Shown: positions 47,598 to 57,879 of the stretch, piece by piece
How the letters are laid out: each line of letters begins with the position of its first letter
Position numbering within the stretch: position 1 is the stretch's first letter
DNA from: Alistipes senegalensis JC50
GTDB taxonomy: Bacteria; Bacteroidota; Bacteroidia; Bacteroidales; Rikenellaceae
Direction: 5' to 3'
Length of the DNA: 64,000 nucleotides
Assembly: GCF_025145645.1 (NCBI RefSeq)
Contig: NZ_CP102252.1
Location: 1,240,001-1,304,000, forward strand
Program-made: the position numbers and the translations under genes
Notes under the pieces: generated by a model
Told to the model about the DNA's origin: nothing
Databases searched by the model: none
Seen by the model: the letters and a program-made list of their open reading frames with translations, nothing else

Positions 47598-48515
47598 TTA
47601 TTCGACCGTAAGCGTGATCGGATAGTGATCCGAAAGATAAGTCACACCGTAATTCGGCGAAGTGACCGTCTGAAAACGGACCGGCTTAACGCCCTTGTAA
47701 AATATGTGGTCGAGATTCCAGCGTGCCGACGGCGTTCCGCCGCCGAAATTGTTATAACTGTAAGCGCTGTCGCGGTCGGGAGCCTTCTCCCGGCCCGACT
47801 GCATCCACGCATAGTAAGGCGCCAGCGCCGACCGGCGTGTATCGTCGGCAGCGTAGGAGCAGTTCATGTCGCCCACGATAAAGACGGGCAGGCTCCCGGC
47901 GATCTCCTTCATTTTATTCACATTGAGCTGCGCACACTTCAAGCGCGCCTCATTGTCCGCAGCCGAGGTATTCGATTCGGGGAAGTGCGTCGAAAGGAAG
48001 ACGAACTCCCGCCCCGAAGCATTGTCTTTCAAATGCACCCACACGGAGGAGCGGCGAGCCGAATTGGTCGCATCCCACGGTGCGGAGGGCGTCTCGGGAG
48101 TCTCGCTCAGGTAGAAATACCCCCAATCGACACGCGTGAAGAGATCGGTACGGTAAAGCACCGTCGAATTTCCGCCGGAACCCGTTCCGGTGTTCGGCAC
48201 TTCGAGCAGTTCGTATTTCGTGAGCATCGTTTTCAGGTAATTGCGCTGCTCGGTGCGCGACTCCTGCATGCCGATCACTCCGGGATTCACATCCTTGATC
48301 ATATCGACACAAGGCTTCCGGCGCTGCGACCAAGACTTTTCGCCCTGATCCGTCGTATTGCTGTAACGGATGTTGAAAGACATCACTTTCAGGGAAAACA
48401 CTTCGGAAGAGGGTCCTTCGGGAGCCGGAGTCGGCTCCTCGCCTTCCGATTTGCCCGAGGAACATCCCAGGGCGAAAAATGCCGCAGCATAAAACAGATA
48501 TTGCAATTTTTTCAT
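47598..48515 (-). CDS. Secreted EEP-family (endonuclease/exonuclease/phosphatase) lipoprotein
   Basis: This 305-residue protein has a lipoprotein signal (YAAAFFALGC). EEP catalytic landmarks are VMSFNIRYS, IGMQESR (metal-binding Glu), THFPESN, FIVGDMNCS, LDHIFYKG and LSDHYPI. The fold cleaves phosphodiester or phosphate-ester bonds; the substrate is unknown. A second, more diverged EEP gene is at 56975, across the divergent locus. It probably belongs to the nutrient-uptake locus centred on SusC/SusD. Confidence 0.88.
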   Translation of the reverse strand: MKKLQYLFYAAAFFALGCSSGKSEGEEPTPAPEGPSSEVFSLKVMSFNIRYSNTTDQGEKSWSQRRKPCVDMIKDVNPGVIGMQESRTEQRNYLKTMLTKYELLEVPNTGTGSGGNSTVLYRTDLFTRVDWGYFYLSETPETPSAPWDATNSARRSSVWVHLKDNASGREFVFLSTHFPESNTSAADNEARLKCAQLNVNKMKEIAGSLPVFIVGDMNCSYAADDTRRSALAPYYAWMQSGREKAPDRDSAYSYNNFGGGTPSARWNLDHIFYKGVKPVRFQTVTSPNYGVTYLSDHYPITLTVE

Positions 48516-48557
48516 TTTCGTTCGTATTTAACAATTCGTATTCGTTCGACCGTCCAT

Positions 48558-49943
48558 TCACAACTGACTGTAATGGAAGCGTATCTCCTGCGGCGCCTTG
48601 TGCTCGCGCACGGCCGTCGCAGCCACCCGTCCGGCCGACTGGCCCAGTATGACGGAATTGGAATTGACCCGGTAGCTGGAATGGGCGATGAAATCGCCGC
48701 TGATGCAACGGCCCACCATCATCAGCCCCTTGACATCCCGGGCGATCAGGGCCCGCAGCGGAATGTCGTAGGGCTTCGACTTGATGCCGCGCGTATAGGA
48801 GCCTCCCTTGCCCTCGCTTTCGAGATGCACCGAATGGACATCGACTCCGTAACACACCTCGCAGACAGCGTCTTCGTGGCGGCGTCCTTCGACCAGATCC
48901 TGCTCCGTAACCGTGTAAAGCCCGTGAATGCGCCGGCCTTCGCGGCATCCGATCTGCGACGCCGTGGCCACGAGCTTCAGCCCCTCCCAGCGGCCGCCCA
49001 GCGAGCGGAGCGAATCGACGATCCTGTGCACTTCGCGGCGGCCTTCGATGCTCGCCCTCGTCAGGTCGTCGCGGCTGATGCTCTTAGCGCCGTACTGGTG
49101 CGTCGCCATCAGCGCATAGAGATCGTCGTGGAGCAGGAACAGACACGGCATCTTGTAGCTCGCCTCGAAACCGCCCCGGCGGATTTCGGCAATCAGATTC
49201 CGTTTGGACGCCCTCCGGGTCTTCCGGCCGTTCCACAGCACGCAGTCCTCGATCTCCTCGAAACGGGCTCCCGTCACCAGCCCCAGCATCGACATCGGCT
49301 GCACATGCCCGTCGGCATCGCCCCAGTCGAATCCGCAGCCGCTCAACGCAGCAACGTCGCCGTCGCCCGTCGCGTCGATGAAGATCTCCCCGGCGATCGC
49401 CTCGCGGCCCGACTTGGATTCGGTGACGACATGCGTGATGCGCCCCCGGTCCACGACGGCCGCCACGACCGACGTATAAAGCAGCACTTCGATCTTATGC
49501 TCGGCGCACAGTTCGTCGAGCAGCAGTTTCATCCGCTCGACATCGAACGTAAAAAGTTCGTCGGTCCAGACCTTCGTATTGCGCCACTTGCGTTCGGTGA
49601 GCGTCTGCTTCAGTTCCTGCATCAGACCCGTCTTGTTCTCGTGGTCGAGCATGACGCCCAGCAGCCCGGCCGTCCAGGTGCCGCCCAGAAACCCGGCATG
49701 CTCGACGAGCACGACCCGGGCCCCCGAACGGGCCGCCTCGACGGCGGCGCCGATACCGGCAGGACCTCCGCCGCAAACCACGACATCGGCCGTACGGCTT
49801 ACCGGCACGCGGCGTTTCTTCTCCGCAACGTTCCCGTCCGGAGTCACGGAGTCCTCCACCGTTTCCGCGGCGGAAAGCACCTTTCCCGCAGAGAGCAGCA
49901 AAGTCGCGGCTCCCGCCTTTTTCAGAAAATCCCGTCTGTCCAT
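48558..49943 (-). CDS. Exported FAD-dependent oxidoreductase (FAD_oxidored type)
   Basis: This 461-residue protein starts MDRRDFLKKAGAATLLLSAG, a Tat-type signal with the RR motif. The FAD dinucleotide site follows near residue 55 (VVVCGGGPAGIGAAVEAARS). Later landmarks are IFIDATGDGDVAALSGCGFD and the C-terminal GLMMVGRCISGDFIAHSSYR. This pattern matches the FAD_oxidored family often found in Bacteroidetes glycan loci. It probably oxidises a sugar or a related compound in the periplasm. It sits ten bases downstream of the BACON lipoprotein gene. Confidence 0.87.
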   Translation of the reverse strand: MDRRDFLKKAGAATLLLSAGKVLSAAETVEDSVTPDGNVAEKKRRVPVSRTADVVVCGGGPAGIGAAVEAARSGARVVLVEHAGFLGGTWTAGLLGVMLDHENKTGLMQELKQTLTERKWRNTKVWTDELFTFDVERMKLLLDELCAEHKIEVLLYTSVVAAVVDRGRITHVVTESKSGREAIAGEIFIDATGDGDVAALSGCGFDWGDADGHVQPMSMLGLVTGARFEEIEDCVLWNGRKTRRASKRNLIAEIRRGGFEASYKMPCLFLLHDDLYALMATHQYGAKSISRDDLTRASIEGRREVHRIVDSLRSLGGRWEGLKLVATASQIGCREGRRIHGLYTVTEQDLVEGRRHEDAVCEVCYGVDVHSVHLESEGKGGSYTRGIKSKPYDIPLRALIARDVKGLMMVGRCISGDFIAHSSYRVNSNSVILGQSAGRVAATAVREHKAPQEIRFHYSQL

Positions 49944-49953
49944 AGCCTGCCGG

Positions 49954-51516
49954 TTATTTGGTTACGACAATGTCATCCAGGAACCATTGTCCCGTGTTGC
50001 TGAACGCCAGTCTGGTCGAAGCCGTCGCTCCGGCCACGCGCACCGTGAAGGTACGCCACGTGAAACAGTCGTCGCGCTTCGTGAACTCTCCGGTCATATC
50101 GGGCTGCGCCTCGACCGTACCGTCGCCCTCGGCCACCTGCACCGTGATCTCCTTCTTATCAATGGCATCCGTGGAGCTGCACCGGACCACGGCTTTGAAC
50201 GAAACGACGATGTCGGTCGGCGTCGAGCCGAGCGATGCGAGCGCCGGCGTGGTCAGCACGCCCTTGGCCGCCAGGCGGACATATCCGATGGAGGCGGTCA
50301 CGGTTCCCGAAACGCTCCAGCCCTCCGGAGCGTCATAGGCCGCCCCGGTCACATAGGCCAGGTGGCCGATGTCCGACATGTAATCCAGTCCCGAAAGGCA
50401 TTCGTCGAATCCCTGAGCCAGTACGACCTGCTCGCCTACGGGCATCGTCGTCGTGTGGTAGGCTTTCTTTTCGAACTGGGATATGCAGCATCCGAACGTG
50501 AAACGGACGATGTGCGACGGGTCGATCGCAGTGCCCTTGACAGGCGTGTCGCCGGCCTTGGCCACACGCACGTAGAGCGTGCTTCCCTTGGCCAGAGGAG
50601 CGGAAGTCGGAATGGTGAAGACCGCCTGCCGGTGGTTGTAGGCATCCGCGTTGATGTTGGGCAGCAGCGCGAACGACACCGATTTGTCCTCATTGACGGA
50701 ACTTTCCGTCGGGCAGGCGCTCTTGCCGTTCCAGGCATAGAACGCGTCGATATCGTGCCAGGTCGCATTGTCGCCGCTCCACTCCACTTTCCAATCGCGG
50801 GGGACGGCGCAGAGCGAAGAGGAGTTGGTCAGCATGCCGAAGCCGAACGAAAGCGTCCCCGACAATTCGCTGGTCACGGGAACCGCCACGGTCCACGCGG
50901 CATTTTCCGCATCCCAGCCCGAAGCCCTCAGCACACCGGTGTAATAACGGTCCGCGGTCAGGCCGGCCGCCGTCATATCGCCGGCTCCGGTCAGCGTGAT
51001 GCTCGCCCCGTCATTGAACAGGAAAGCGTTCTTCGCCTCGTTGACCTTGCCGCTGACACAGTTGTCGATGTCGCCCTTGACGAATTCGATCAGGTGTACG
51101 AAAGGCTGGAATCCGGTCAGATAGGAGGCGGCTCCCTGCACGACGGGCAGCTGCACGCTCTTCGACTCGTCCCGCAGCTGCACGCACACCTGCCCCGACC
51201 GCGAAACGCTGTTGCTGGGATTCTTGGCGAACGAAAGGGTCACGCTCCCGTTGCCGATACCTTGCGCGGGCTCGACCGAGATCCAGGGAGCCGTATCGCC
51301 ATCGGTCCCCGTGGCAATCACCGACCAGTAGCCGTCGCTCTCGACATCGAACGTGCGGATGTCGCCGTCCCCGGCGATGTCGTCCAGCACCACCTGCGAG
51401 GGAACCGAGACATTCGCCTTGCCCCCGGTCACATTGTTTTCATTTTCACATCCGGGCAGCAGCACAGCGGCGACCATCGCTGCTGCCGGAAAGATACCTA
51501 TAAAATAACGTTTCAT
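49954..51516 (-). CDS. BACON-domain surface lipoprotein
   Basis: This 520-residue protein has a lipoprotein signal (AAVLLPGCEN). Residues 30-115 form a BACON domain (DGYWSVIATGTDGDTAPWIS, then SVTLSFAKNPSNSVSRSGQV). The rest is beta-sandwich-like, ending FSNTGQWFLDDIVVTK, similar to carbohydrate-binding modules. It is probably a surface glycan-binding protein. It is transcribed divergently from SusC, with a 403-base region between them. Confidence 0.8.
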   Translation of the reverse strand: MKRYFIGIFPAAAMVAAVLLPGCENENNVTGGKANVSVPSQVVLDDIAGDGDIRTFDVESDGYWSVIATGTDGDTAPWISVEPAQGIGNGSVTLSFAKNPSNSVSRSGQVCVQLRDESKSVQLPVVQGAASYLTGFQPFVHLIEFVKGDIDNCVSGKVNEAKNAFLFNDGASITLTGAGDMTAAGLTADRYYTGVLRASGWDAENAAWTVAVPVTSELSGTLSFGFGMLTNSSSLCAVPRDWKVEWSGDNATWHDIDAFYAWNGKSACPTESSVNEDKSVSFALLPNINADAYNHRQAVFTIPTSAPLAKGSTLYVRVAKAGDTPVKGTAIDPSHIVRFTFGCCISQFEKKAYHTTTMPVGEQVVLAQGFDECLSGLDYMSDIGHLAYVTGAAYDAPEGWSVSGTVTASIGYVRLAAKGVLTTPALASLGSTPTDIVVSFKAVVRCSSTDAIDKKEITVQVAEGDGTVEAQPDMTGEFTKRDDCFTWRTFTVRVAGATASTRLAFSNTGQWFLDDIVVTK

Positions 51517-51825
51517 GAGAATCTGTTTTTTAATTAATAAGTTGCGCGGAGCGGCCGTCAGCCGGAGCGCCGTTGCAGCCGAAGGCTCCGTTCCGTTTCA
51601 AACTTTCGGATCACAATACATAACCGACACCGAAAGACAACGAAACACGCCTGTTTCGACCGCGGACACCCATCCGACAGGGAGCCGATCCCCGTTGTGA
51701 ACCGCGATGCCCGTTACCGAAGAATCCGGCCGGAACCGGAAATCGTCGAGCGAGGCACACTGAAATACAAAAGATGAAATCTGCAAAAAACGCGGCTATT
51801 TCTTTGTTTTTACAAAATATCCACG

Positions 51826-51888
51826 TATATTCGCATTGTCTACCACACGGTTTTCAGCCTTCCAACTCTGTTCCGTGTGGGCAGGTAG
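51826..51888 (+). promoter_or_regulatory. susC promoter and 5' leader hairpin
   Basis: The 403-base gap 51517-51919 lies between the divergent BACON and susC genes. TATATTCG (51826-51833) is a near-consensus -7 with a TTTG about 20 bases upstream. The transcript would begin near CTACCACACGG, whose CCACACGG (51843-51850) pairs with CCGTGTGG (51873-51880), making a leader hairpin about 40 bases before the start codon. I see nothing else clear in the gap. Confidence 0.45.
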
Positions 51889-51919
51889 GCATCACAAATA
51901 TACTACTAATTTAATTATT

Positions 51920-54900
51920 ATGAAAAAACTTCCGACATTTTTTTCTAATGCGGGGGGGGGAATTTAGGTAATTTCATTTTAGCATCTCTTTTATTTCTCA
52001 TCGAAACCCTCTTTTTCTCCACTTCCGCCTTCTCCCAGGGAAGAACAATTCAAGGGACCGTGCAAACAGAGCAAGGTAAACCCATCTACGGAGCCACCGT
52101 CATCGTTCAGAACACCACGCTCGGCACCACGACCGACGCAGACGGAAAATTCTCCATCAAACTCGACGCAGGCACCCAGCCCGTCCTGCAAATCTCATTT
52201 ATCGGTTACGAAACCCAGACAGTCCCCGCCGCCGGCAAAACGCAGGTGGAGGTAATCCTGCGCGAAGCCGTCAACGAGATGGACGACGTGGTGGTGGTCG
52301 GCTACGGCACGATGCGCAAAAAGGATCTTACGGGCGCCATCGCCAGCGTTGACGGCACGGCACTCACCGCCCGCAAAACCAGCCAGATTTCGAACGCCCT
52401 TCAAGGGGCTTTGCCCGGAGTCACCGTGACGAGGACCAATTCAGCCCCCGGCGCCAATGCCACCATCCGCATCCGCGGCATCACCTCGATGAAGGACAGC
52501 TCGCCGCTGGTCATCATCGACGGCGCTCCCGGAGCGATCGGCGATGTCAATCCGGCCGATGTGGAGAATATCTCCGTGCTGAAAGACGCCGCCTCGGCCG
52601 CCATCTACGGAGCCCGCGCCGCCGCCGGCGTGATCCTCATCACCACCAAACGCGCCAAGAGCGGCGAACCGACCTCGGTGGACTACACCTATTCGATCTC
52701 GCTCGACTATCCGACCCGCATGCCCGAATACGAAGACGCCGTGGGCTACATGAAGGCCCAGAACGAACAGATGTACAACGACACGCCGTCGGGCGGTCTG
52801 TACAGCGTCTACACGCAGGAGGAGATCGCCGACTACCGGAAATTCCACGCGCAGAATCCCGATCTCTATCCGGACACCGACTGGCTCGGCATGATCCTCA
52901 AAAAGAACGCCCTGCGCCAGTCGCACGCCCTGAGCATCTCCTCCGCCGGCAAGACCACGCGCACGAAAATCAGCCTGGGCTACGACGATGTGGACGGTCT
53001 TTTCCGGAAGAACCTTTCGTGGAAACGCTTCACCGTGCGGGCCAACAACGACATCCGGCTGGCCAAATGGCTCAACGTGTCGCTCGACCTGAACATGCGC
53101 AAAACCAAGTCGGTGAATCCCTATTACAGCCCGTCGAGTACGATGCGCTACATGCCGCCGACGTTCGCCGCCGAGTGGAGCGACGGCCGTACCGCCTCGG
53201 GAAAAGAGGGCATCAACCCCTACGGCAAGATGATGGAGGGCGGTACGAAACGCAACGAGACGTGGCTCGGAGGCGGCAAGTTCCAGGTCGAGATCACGCC
53301 CGTCAAAGGGCTGAAAATCACGGGTGCGTTCGTACCCAAATACGTGTTCGAAAAGGACAAGGATTTCAACATCGCCGTGCCCTACACGCCCTGGAACGAT
53401 CCCACGGTCACGCCCTCGTACCTCTCCGGCGCCACGACCACAGACCTCAAGGAGAGCCGCACGGACACCTATACGCACACCACCCAGCTCTTCGCCAACT
53501 ACGACATCGACCTGGGACGCAACGGCGACCATCACCTGAGCGTCATGGCCGGCGTCGAGGACTATTACAAACACTACGAGGACATCTACGCCTCCCGCGA
53601 CCAGTTCAAGATCAGCTACTACCCCTATCTGTCGATGGGCTCCACCGAGCTGATGGGGGCCGGCGTGAACAACTCGCCCTACGAAAACGCCTACGTCTCG
53701 GTGTTCGGCCGCGTGAACTACAACTACAAATCGAAATATTACGCCCAGGCGAACTTCCGCTACGACGGCTCGGGACGCTTCAAGAAAGGCAACCGCTGGG
53801 GATTCTTCCCCTCGGTGTCGGCCGGCTGGGTCCTCACGCAGGAGAAATTCATGGAGGGGGCGCGCAACGTACTCTCGTTCCTCAAGCTGCGCGCATCTTA
53901 CGGACAGCTGGGCAACGACCGCATCGGCAACTACCCCTACCAATCGACCCTTTCGTCGAACGACCCGGTGGGTTTCGTCGGTTCCTCAAGTCTGGTACAG
54001 GCCCTGCAAGGGTTCTCGGCCTATCAGATGGTTCTCGACGACATCACCTGGGAGACCACCGAAACCTATGACGTGGGCATCGACGTCAATTTCCTCAACG
54101 ACCGCCTGCGGATCACGGCCGACTACTATAAAAAGACCACGCGCGACATGCTCATCCTGGTGGACATCCCCTCCTATCTGGGCTACACGGCCCCCTATAA
54201 GAACTCGGGCGACATGAACACCAAAGGCTGGGACCTCTCCGTCGCGTGGAGCGACCATATCGGCGACGATTTCAGCTACTCGGTCGCCGTGAATCTCTCG
54301 GATTACAAGTCGATGATGGGCTACATCGGCAACGACTACCAGCTCAGCGGCGGCACAATCATCCAGTCGAACACGGAATATAAAGCCTGGTACGGCTACC
54401 GGAGCAACGGACTGTTCCAGACCGCCGAAGAGGTGGCCGGCAATCCGACGGTCTCGTCGTCGAACCAGCCGGGCGACGTGCGCTACGTCGATCTGAGCGG
54501 CAAGGACGGCACGCCCGACGGCACGATCTCGGCGACGTACGACCGCACGGTGATCGGCAGCTCGATGCCGCGCTACAACTTCGGCGGCAGCATCAACCTC
54601 GCCTACAAGGGTTTCGACTTGGGGTGCACGTTCCAGGGCGTAGCCAAACGCGACGCGCTGCTGACCGACGAAATGGTCCAGCCGCTGCGCACGGGCTGGT
54701 ACAACGTGCCGAAATTCGTGGTCAACGACCATTGGAGCGTCTTCAACACCATCGAACAGAACCGCCGCGTGCGCTATCCCCGCTACTCGCAGAACAGCGG
54801 CACCACGACGGCCAACTACGCCGTGTCGGACTACTGGCTCATCGACGGCTCCTATTTCCGCATCAAGGACATCACGCTGGGCTACACCCTGCCGCAGAGA

Positions 54901-55059
54901 TGGCTGCGGAAAATCTTCGTCAAGGACCTGCGCCTCTCGGCCACGCTGTCCGACTTCTTCACGTTCAGCCACTTCCCCAAGGGCTGGGACCCGGAGGTCA
55001 GCTCGACGGGCTACCCCATCACCAAATCCGTCATCTTCACGGCTTCCATCAAATTCTAA
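51920..55059 (+). CDS. SusC-like TonB-dependent outer-membrane receptor, out of frame at a G9 tract
   Basis: From the ATG at 51920 the frame reads MKKLPTFFSNAGGGI-stop because of nine G at 51952-51960. With ten (or seven) G it enters NLGNFILASLLFLIETLFFS, a fitting signal peptide, and continues through a carboxypeptidase-regulatory-like domain (GKPIYGATVIVQNTTLGTTT), the TonB plug (DDVVVVGYGTMRKKDLTGAI) and a beta-barrel ending in Phe, about 1046 residues. The long open part alone (from 52060) lacks the signal. It imports oligosaccharides together with the SusD partner 12 bases downstream. As assembled it should be OFF, or the run length is wrong. Confidence 0.9.
51952..51960 (+). repeat. Nine-G tract in the susC signal-peptide region
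   Basis: Nine G in codons 11-14. Lengths 7 or 10 are in frame with the receptor, while 8 and 9 are not. The position just after the start is typical of contingency loci. Confidence 0.92.
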
Positions 55060-55071
55060 TCTCCCGCGTTC

Positions 55072-56892
55072 ATGAAAACATCAACGAAATACATCGCGCT
55101 CTGTACGGCCGCCGCACTGCTCGGCACGGCCTGCACGAATCTGGATCTCAACCCGCTCGACAATCCCTCGGCCGAAACGTGGTACGACGACGGCCCGAAG
55201 ATCGAGATGTCGCTCAACACCCTGCTGCTCCAGCAGTTCTGGCCCCAGGAACGCTACGAGTTCACCGGATCGGGAGTCATGGACATGGACGAGATCACCG
55301 ACGACCTGATGCGGCGCAACGCGCTGGTCGCCTTCAAGGCCGGAACCCTCACCGCCACCCATGCCGCCACGACGAACATGTGGAGCCTGACCTACAAGGG
55401 AATCACGCGCTGCAACGCCATCCTCGAAAACATGCCCAAAGCCAAGGCCAGCCTCGATCCCGAACTGTACGAACGCTACGAAGGCTGCGCGCGCTTCTAC
55501 CGGGCCTGCTTCTACTCGCGGATCATGATGCTCTTCGGCGATCCGGTCTATTTCACCCGCGACATTCCACTCGAAGAAGCCTACGACATCGGCCGCACCC
55601 CCTGCGAGGAGGTTCTCGAACACGTCTACGACGATTTCGACTATGCCGCCGCCCACTGCCCGGAGACCTATCAGGGAGCCGTGGTGCGTGCGACCCAAGG
55701 CGCAGCCTACGCCATGAAGGCCCGCGTGGCGCTCTATTTCGCCTCGCTCTACACCTATGACGCCGCCATGCGCGACGCCGACAAAGCCGCCTATCATTAC
55801 GGCATCGCCCGCGACGCCGCCAAGGCGTGCATGGACCTGAACGTCTACCAGCTCCACGCCGACTTCGGCGAACTGTTCCTGAACAAGACGCACAACGCCG
55901 AAGAGTCGGTCTTCTGCATCCCCCGTTCGCTGGCCTACGCCGCCGACAACAAACGGCAGTACCTCCAGGGGACGAGCATCACGGCCAACATCCCCATCGG
56001 ACTGGGCGGCACCATTTCGGAGTTCCCGACCTGGGACCTCTTCTGCGCGTTCCTCTGCACCGACGGCAAGCCCATCGACGAATCGCCGCTCTACGACCCG
56101 GCCGATCCGTTCAAGAACCGCGACCCGCGCCTGGCGGAGAGCATCGTGGAGTTCGGCACGGATTTCTGCGGCGTGGTCTACGACCCGCGCTTCGATGTCG
56201 AACAGGTCTGGGACTCGAACGTCGGACGCAACATCACCAACCCCGACAACATCGTGACGGCCAGCGAATCGCGTCTTCCGTCGCGCACCGGGCTGGTGCA
56301 GCGCAAAGGCATCGACAAGGACTGGACGGACGACTATCAGGCCGACCCCGACAAGATCATCATGCGCTACGCCGACGTGCTGCTCATGTATGCCGAGGCG
56401 AAGATCGAGCTGAACGAGATCGACGATGCGACCCTCGAAGCCATGAACCGGGTCCGCGCCCGCGCCTACGGGGTCCAGCACACCGAAACGGACAAGTATC
56501 CGGCGATCGTCACCCGCAGCCAAAGCGAACTGCGCACCATTCTGCGCACCGAACGCCGGATGGAGTTCGCGTTCGAGCGGCTGCGCATCTATGACCTCCT
56601 GCGCTGGCGGATCGCCGAGAAGGTGCTCAATTACAGCGACTGGACGATCAAGTACAACGCAGGCGCCAACGTACTGAAAAAGGTGATGACCGACGGACAG
56701 TGGTTCATCCCCACGCCCGCGATCGACGAGAGCGGATGTCCGGAGATGGACGCCACTTTCAGCCGGGAAAACCGCCCCCACATCACCGCGCTTTACAACC
56801 GGGTATTCAATCCGGAGATACACTATCTCTGGCCGCTGCCCGCAACCGACGTGCTCGTGAACAAGAACCTCAAACAAAATTACGGCTATTGA
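55072..56892 (+). CDS. SusD-like surface glycan-binding lipoprotein
   Basis: This 606-residue protein has a lipoprotein signal (AALLGTACTNLDLNP). The SusD/RagB layout is an N-terminal TPR-like region (TYKGITRCNAILENM, then YEGCARFYRACFYSRIM) and the C-terminal RTERRMEFAFERLRIYDLLR with an ending of LWPLPATDVLVNKNLKQNYG. It caps the SusC barrel and binds the substrate at the cell surface. It lies 12 bases after susC, so its transcription does not need a readable SusC frame, though coupling could reduce it when SusC is OFF. Confidence 0.93.
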   Translation: MKTSTKYIALCTAAALLGTACTNLDLNPLDNPSAETWYDDGPKIEMSLNTLLLQQFWPQERYEFTGSGVMDMDEITDDLMRRNALVAFKAGTLTATHAATTNMWSLTYKGITRCNAILENMPKAKASLDPELYERYEGCARFYRACFYSRIMMLFGDPVYFTRDIPLEEAYDIGRTPCEEVLEHVYDDFDYAAAHCPETYQGAVVRATQGAAYAMKARVALYFASLYTYDAAMRDADKAAYHYGIARDAAKACMDLNVYQLHADFGELFLNKTHNAEESVFCIPRSLAYAADNKRQYLQGTSITANIPIGLGGTISEFPTWDLFCAFLCTDGKPIDESPLYDPADPFKNRDPRLAESIVEFGTDFCGVVYDPRFDVEQVWDSNVGRNITNPDNIVTASESRLPSRTGLVQRKGIDKDWTDDYQADPDKIIMRYADVLLMYAEAKIELNEIDDATLEAMNRVRARAYGVQHTETDKYPAIVTRSQSELRTILRTERRMEFAFERLRIYDLLRWRIAEKVLNYSDWTIKYNAGANVLKKVMTDGQWFIPTPAIDESGCPEMDATFSRENRPHITALYNRVFNPEIHYLWPLPATDVLVNKNLKQNYGY

Positions 56893-56974
56893 CCGGAACC
56901 ATACGCCGCGGCGGGAGTCCGACACCCGCCGCGGCGTATAAAAAACGCATGAACGACCATCCAACCATCCGAAT

Positions 56975-57868
56975 ATGAAAAAAACGATCCGCTATCTTCT
57001 GTCCGGCCTCGCGCTGCTCTCCCTCGGAGCCTGCACCTCCTCCGACAACGAAGACGGGAGCGGCGGCAACGACGGCGGCCTGACTTTCGTTACGGTCGTA
57101 TCGTTCAACATCCGTGTAGACAACGCCGCCGACGGAGACAACGCCTGGGACAACCGCAAACCGGCATCCGCCGCCATGATAAGACAGGAACGGCCTACGG
57201 TCATGGGGCTTCAAGAGGCGCAGCCCCATCAAATCACCTATCTGGCCAAAAACTGCCCGGACTACGCCTGGTACGGGCTGGGACGCGACACGGGCGCTAT
57301 TCCGCCCGAAACCGAAAGCTACGCGGCAGAGGAGTGCATGGCCGTTTTTTACCTTACGACCGAAGTCGAACTGCTCGACAAGGGGACCTTCTGGCTCTCC
57401 CAGACTCCCGACATCCCCTCCAAAGGCTGGGATGCCGCCTATAACCGGACATGCACGTGGGGACTTTTCGAGCACAAAGCCTCCGGCAAGCGATTCTACC
57501 ACCTAAACACGCACCTCGACCATCAGGGCGCCACAGCACGCGAGGAGTCCATCAAGCTCATCGCCTCGAAAATCAAACAATTCAACACGGAGTCATACCC
57601 GGTATTCCTCACGGCGGATTTCAATTCGGACACGACGGACAACATTTTCGCTCCGTTGTTCCGCACCATGCGCGATGCGCGCAGAACGGCATCCGACACG
57701 GACAGCGAAGCCACGTATAACGGCTACAAAACCACCTCCGCCTACAAGCTCGACCACATTTTCTATTCGGGCTGCACGGCCTCCCTGTTCAAAACCCTGA
57801 CCGGGAATTACGGTGCGCCCTACATCTCGGACCACTACCCCGTAAAGGCCCGGTTCATTCTCCCCTAA
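56975..57868 (+). CDS. Secreted EEP-family lipoprotein, second copy
   Basis: This 297-residue protein has a lipoprotein signal (LALLSLGACTSS). EEP landmarks are VVSFNIRVDNAADGDNAWDN, MGLQEAQ (metal Glu), LNTHLDHQG, FLTADFNS (GDxN is ADFN here), LDHIFYSG and ISDHYPVKARF. It is a phosphodiester or phosphomonoester hydrolase by fold. It lies between susD and the GH31 gene in the same direction, so it belongs to the uptake operon. A substrate carrying phosphate is a reasonable inference from two such genes in the locus. Confidence 0.87.
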   Translation: MKKTIRYLLSGLALLSLGACTSSDNEDGSGGNDGGLTFVTVVSFNIRVDNAADGDNAWDNRKPASAAMIRQERPTVMGLQEAQPHQITYLAKNCPDYAWYGLGRDTGAIPPETESYAAEECMAVFYLTTEVELLDKGTFWLSQTPDIPSKGWDAAYNRTCTWGLFEHKASGKRFYHLNTHLDHQGATAREESIKLIASKIKQFNTESYPVFLTADFNSDTTDNIFAPLFRTMRDARRTASDTDSEATYNGYKTTSAYKLDHIFYSGCTASLFKTLTGNYGAPYISDHYPVKARFILP

Positions 57869-57879
57869 ACAGTTCATCT

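Noticed and set aside
47409..50003. 864-residue plus-strand ORF overlapping tRNA-Leu
   Set aside because: It runs through a tRNA, a terminator and two opposite-strand genes, so it is not a gene.
55081..56964. 627-residue minus-strand ORF
   Set aside because: Antisense to susD, which has unmistakable family features.
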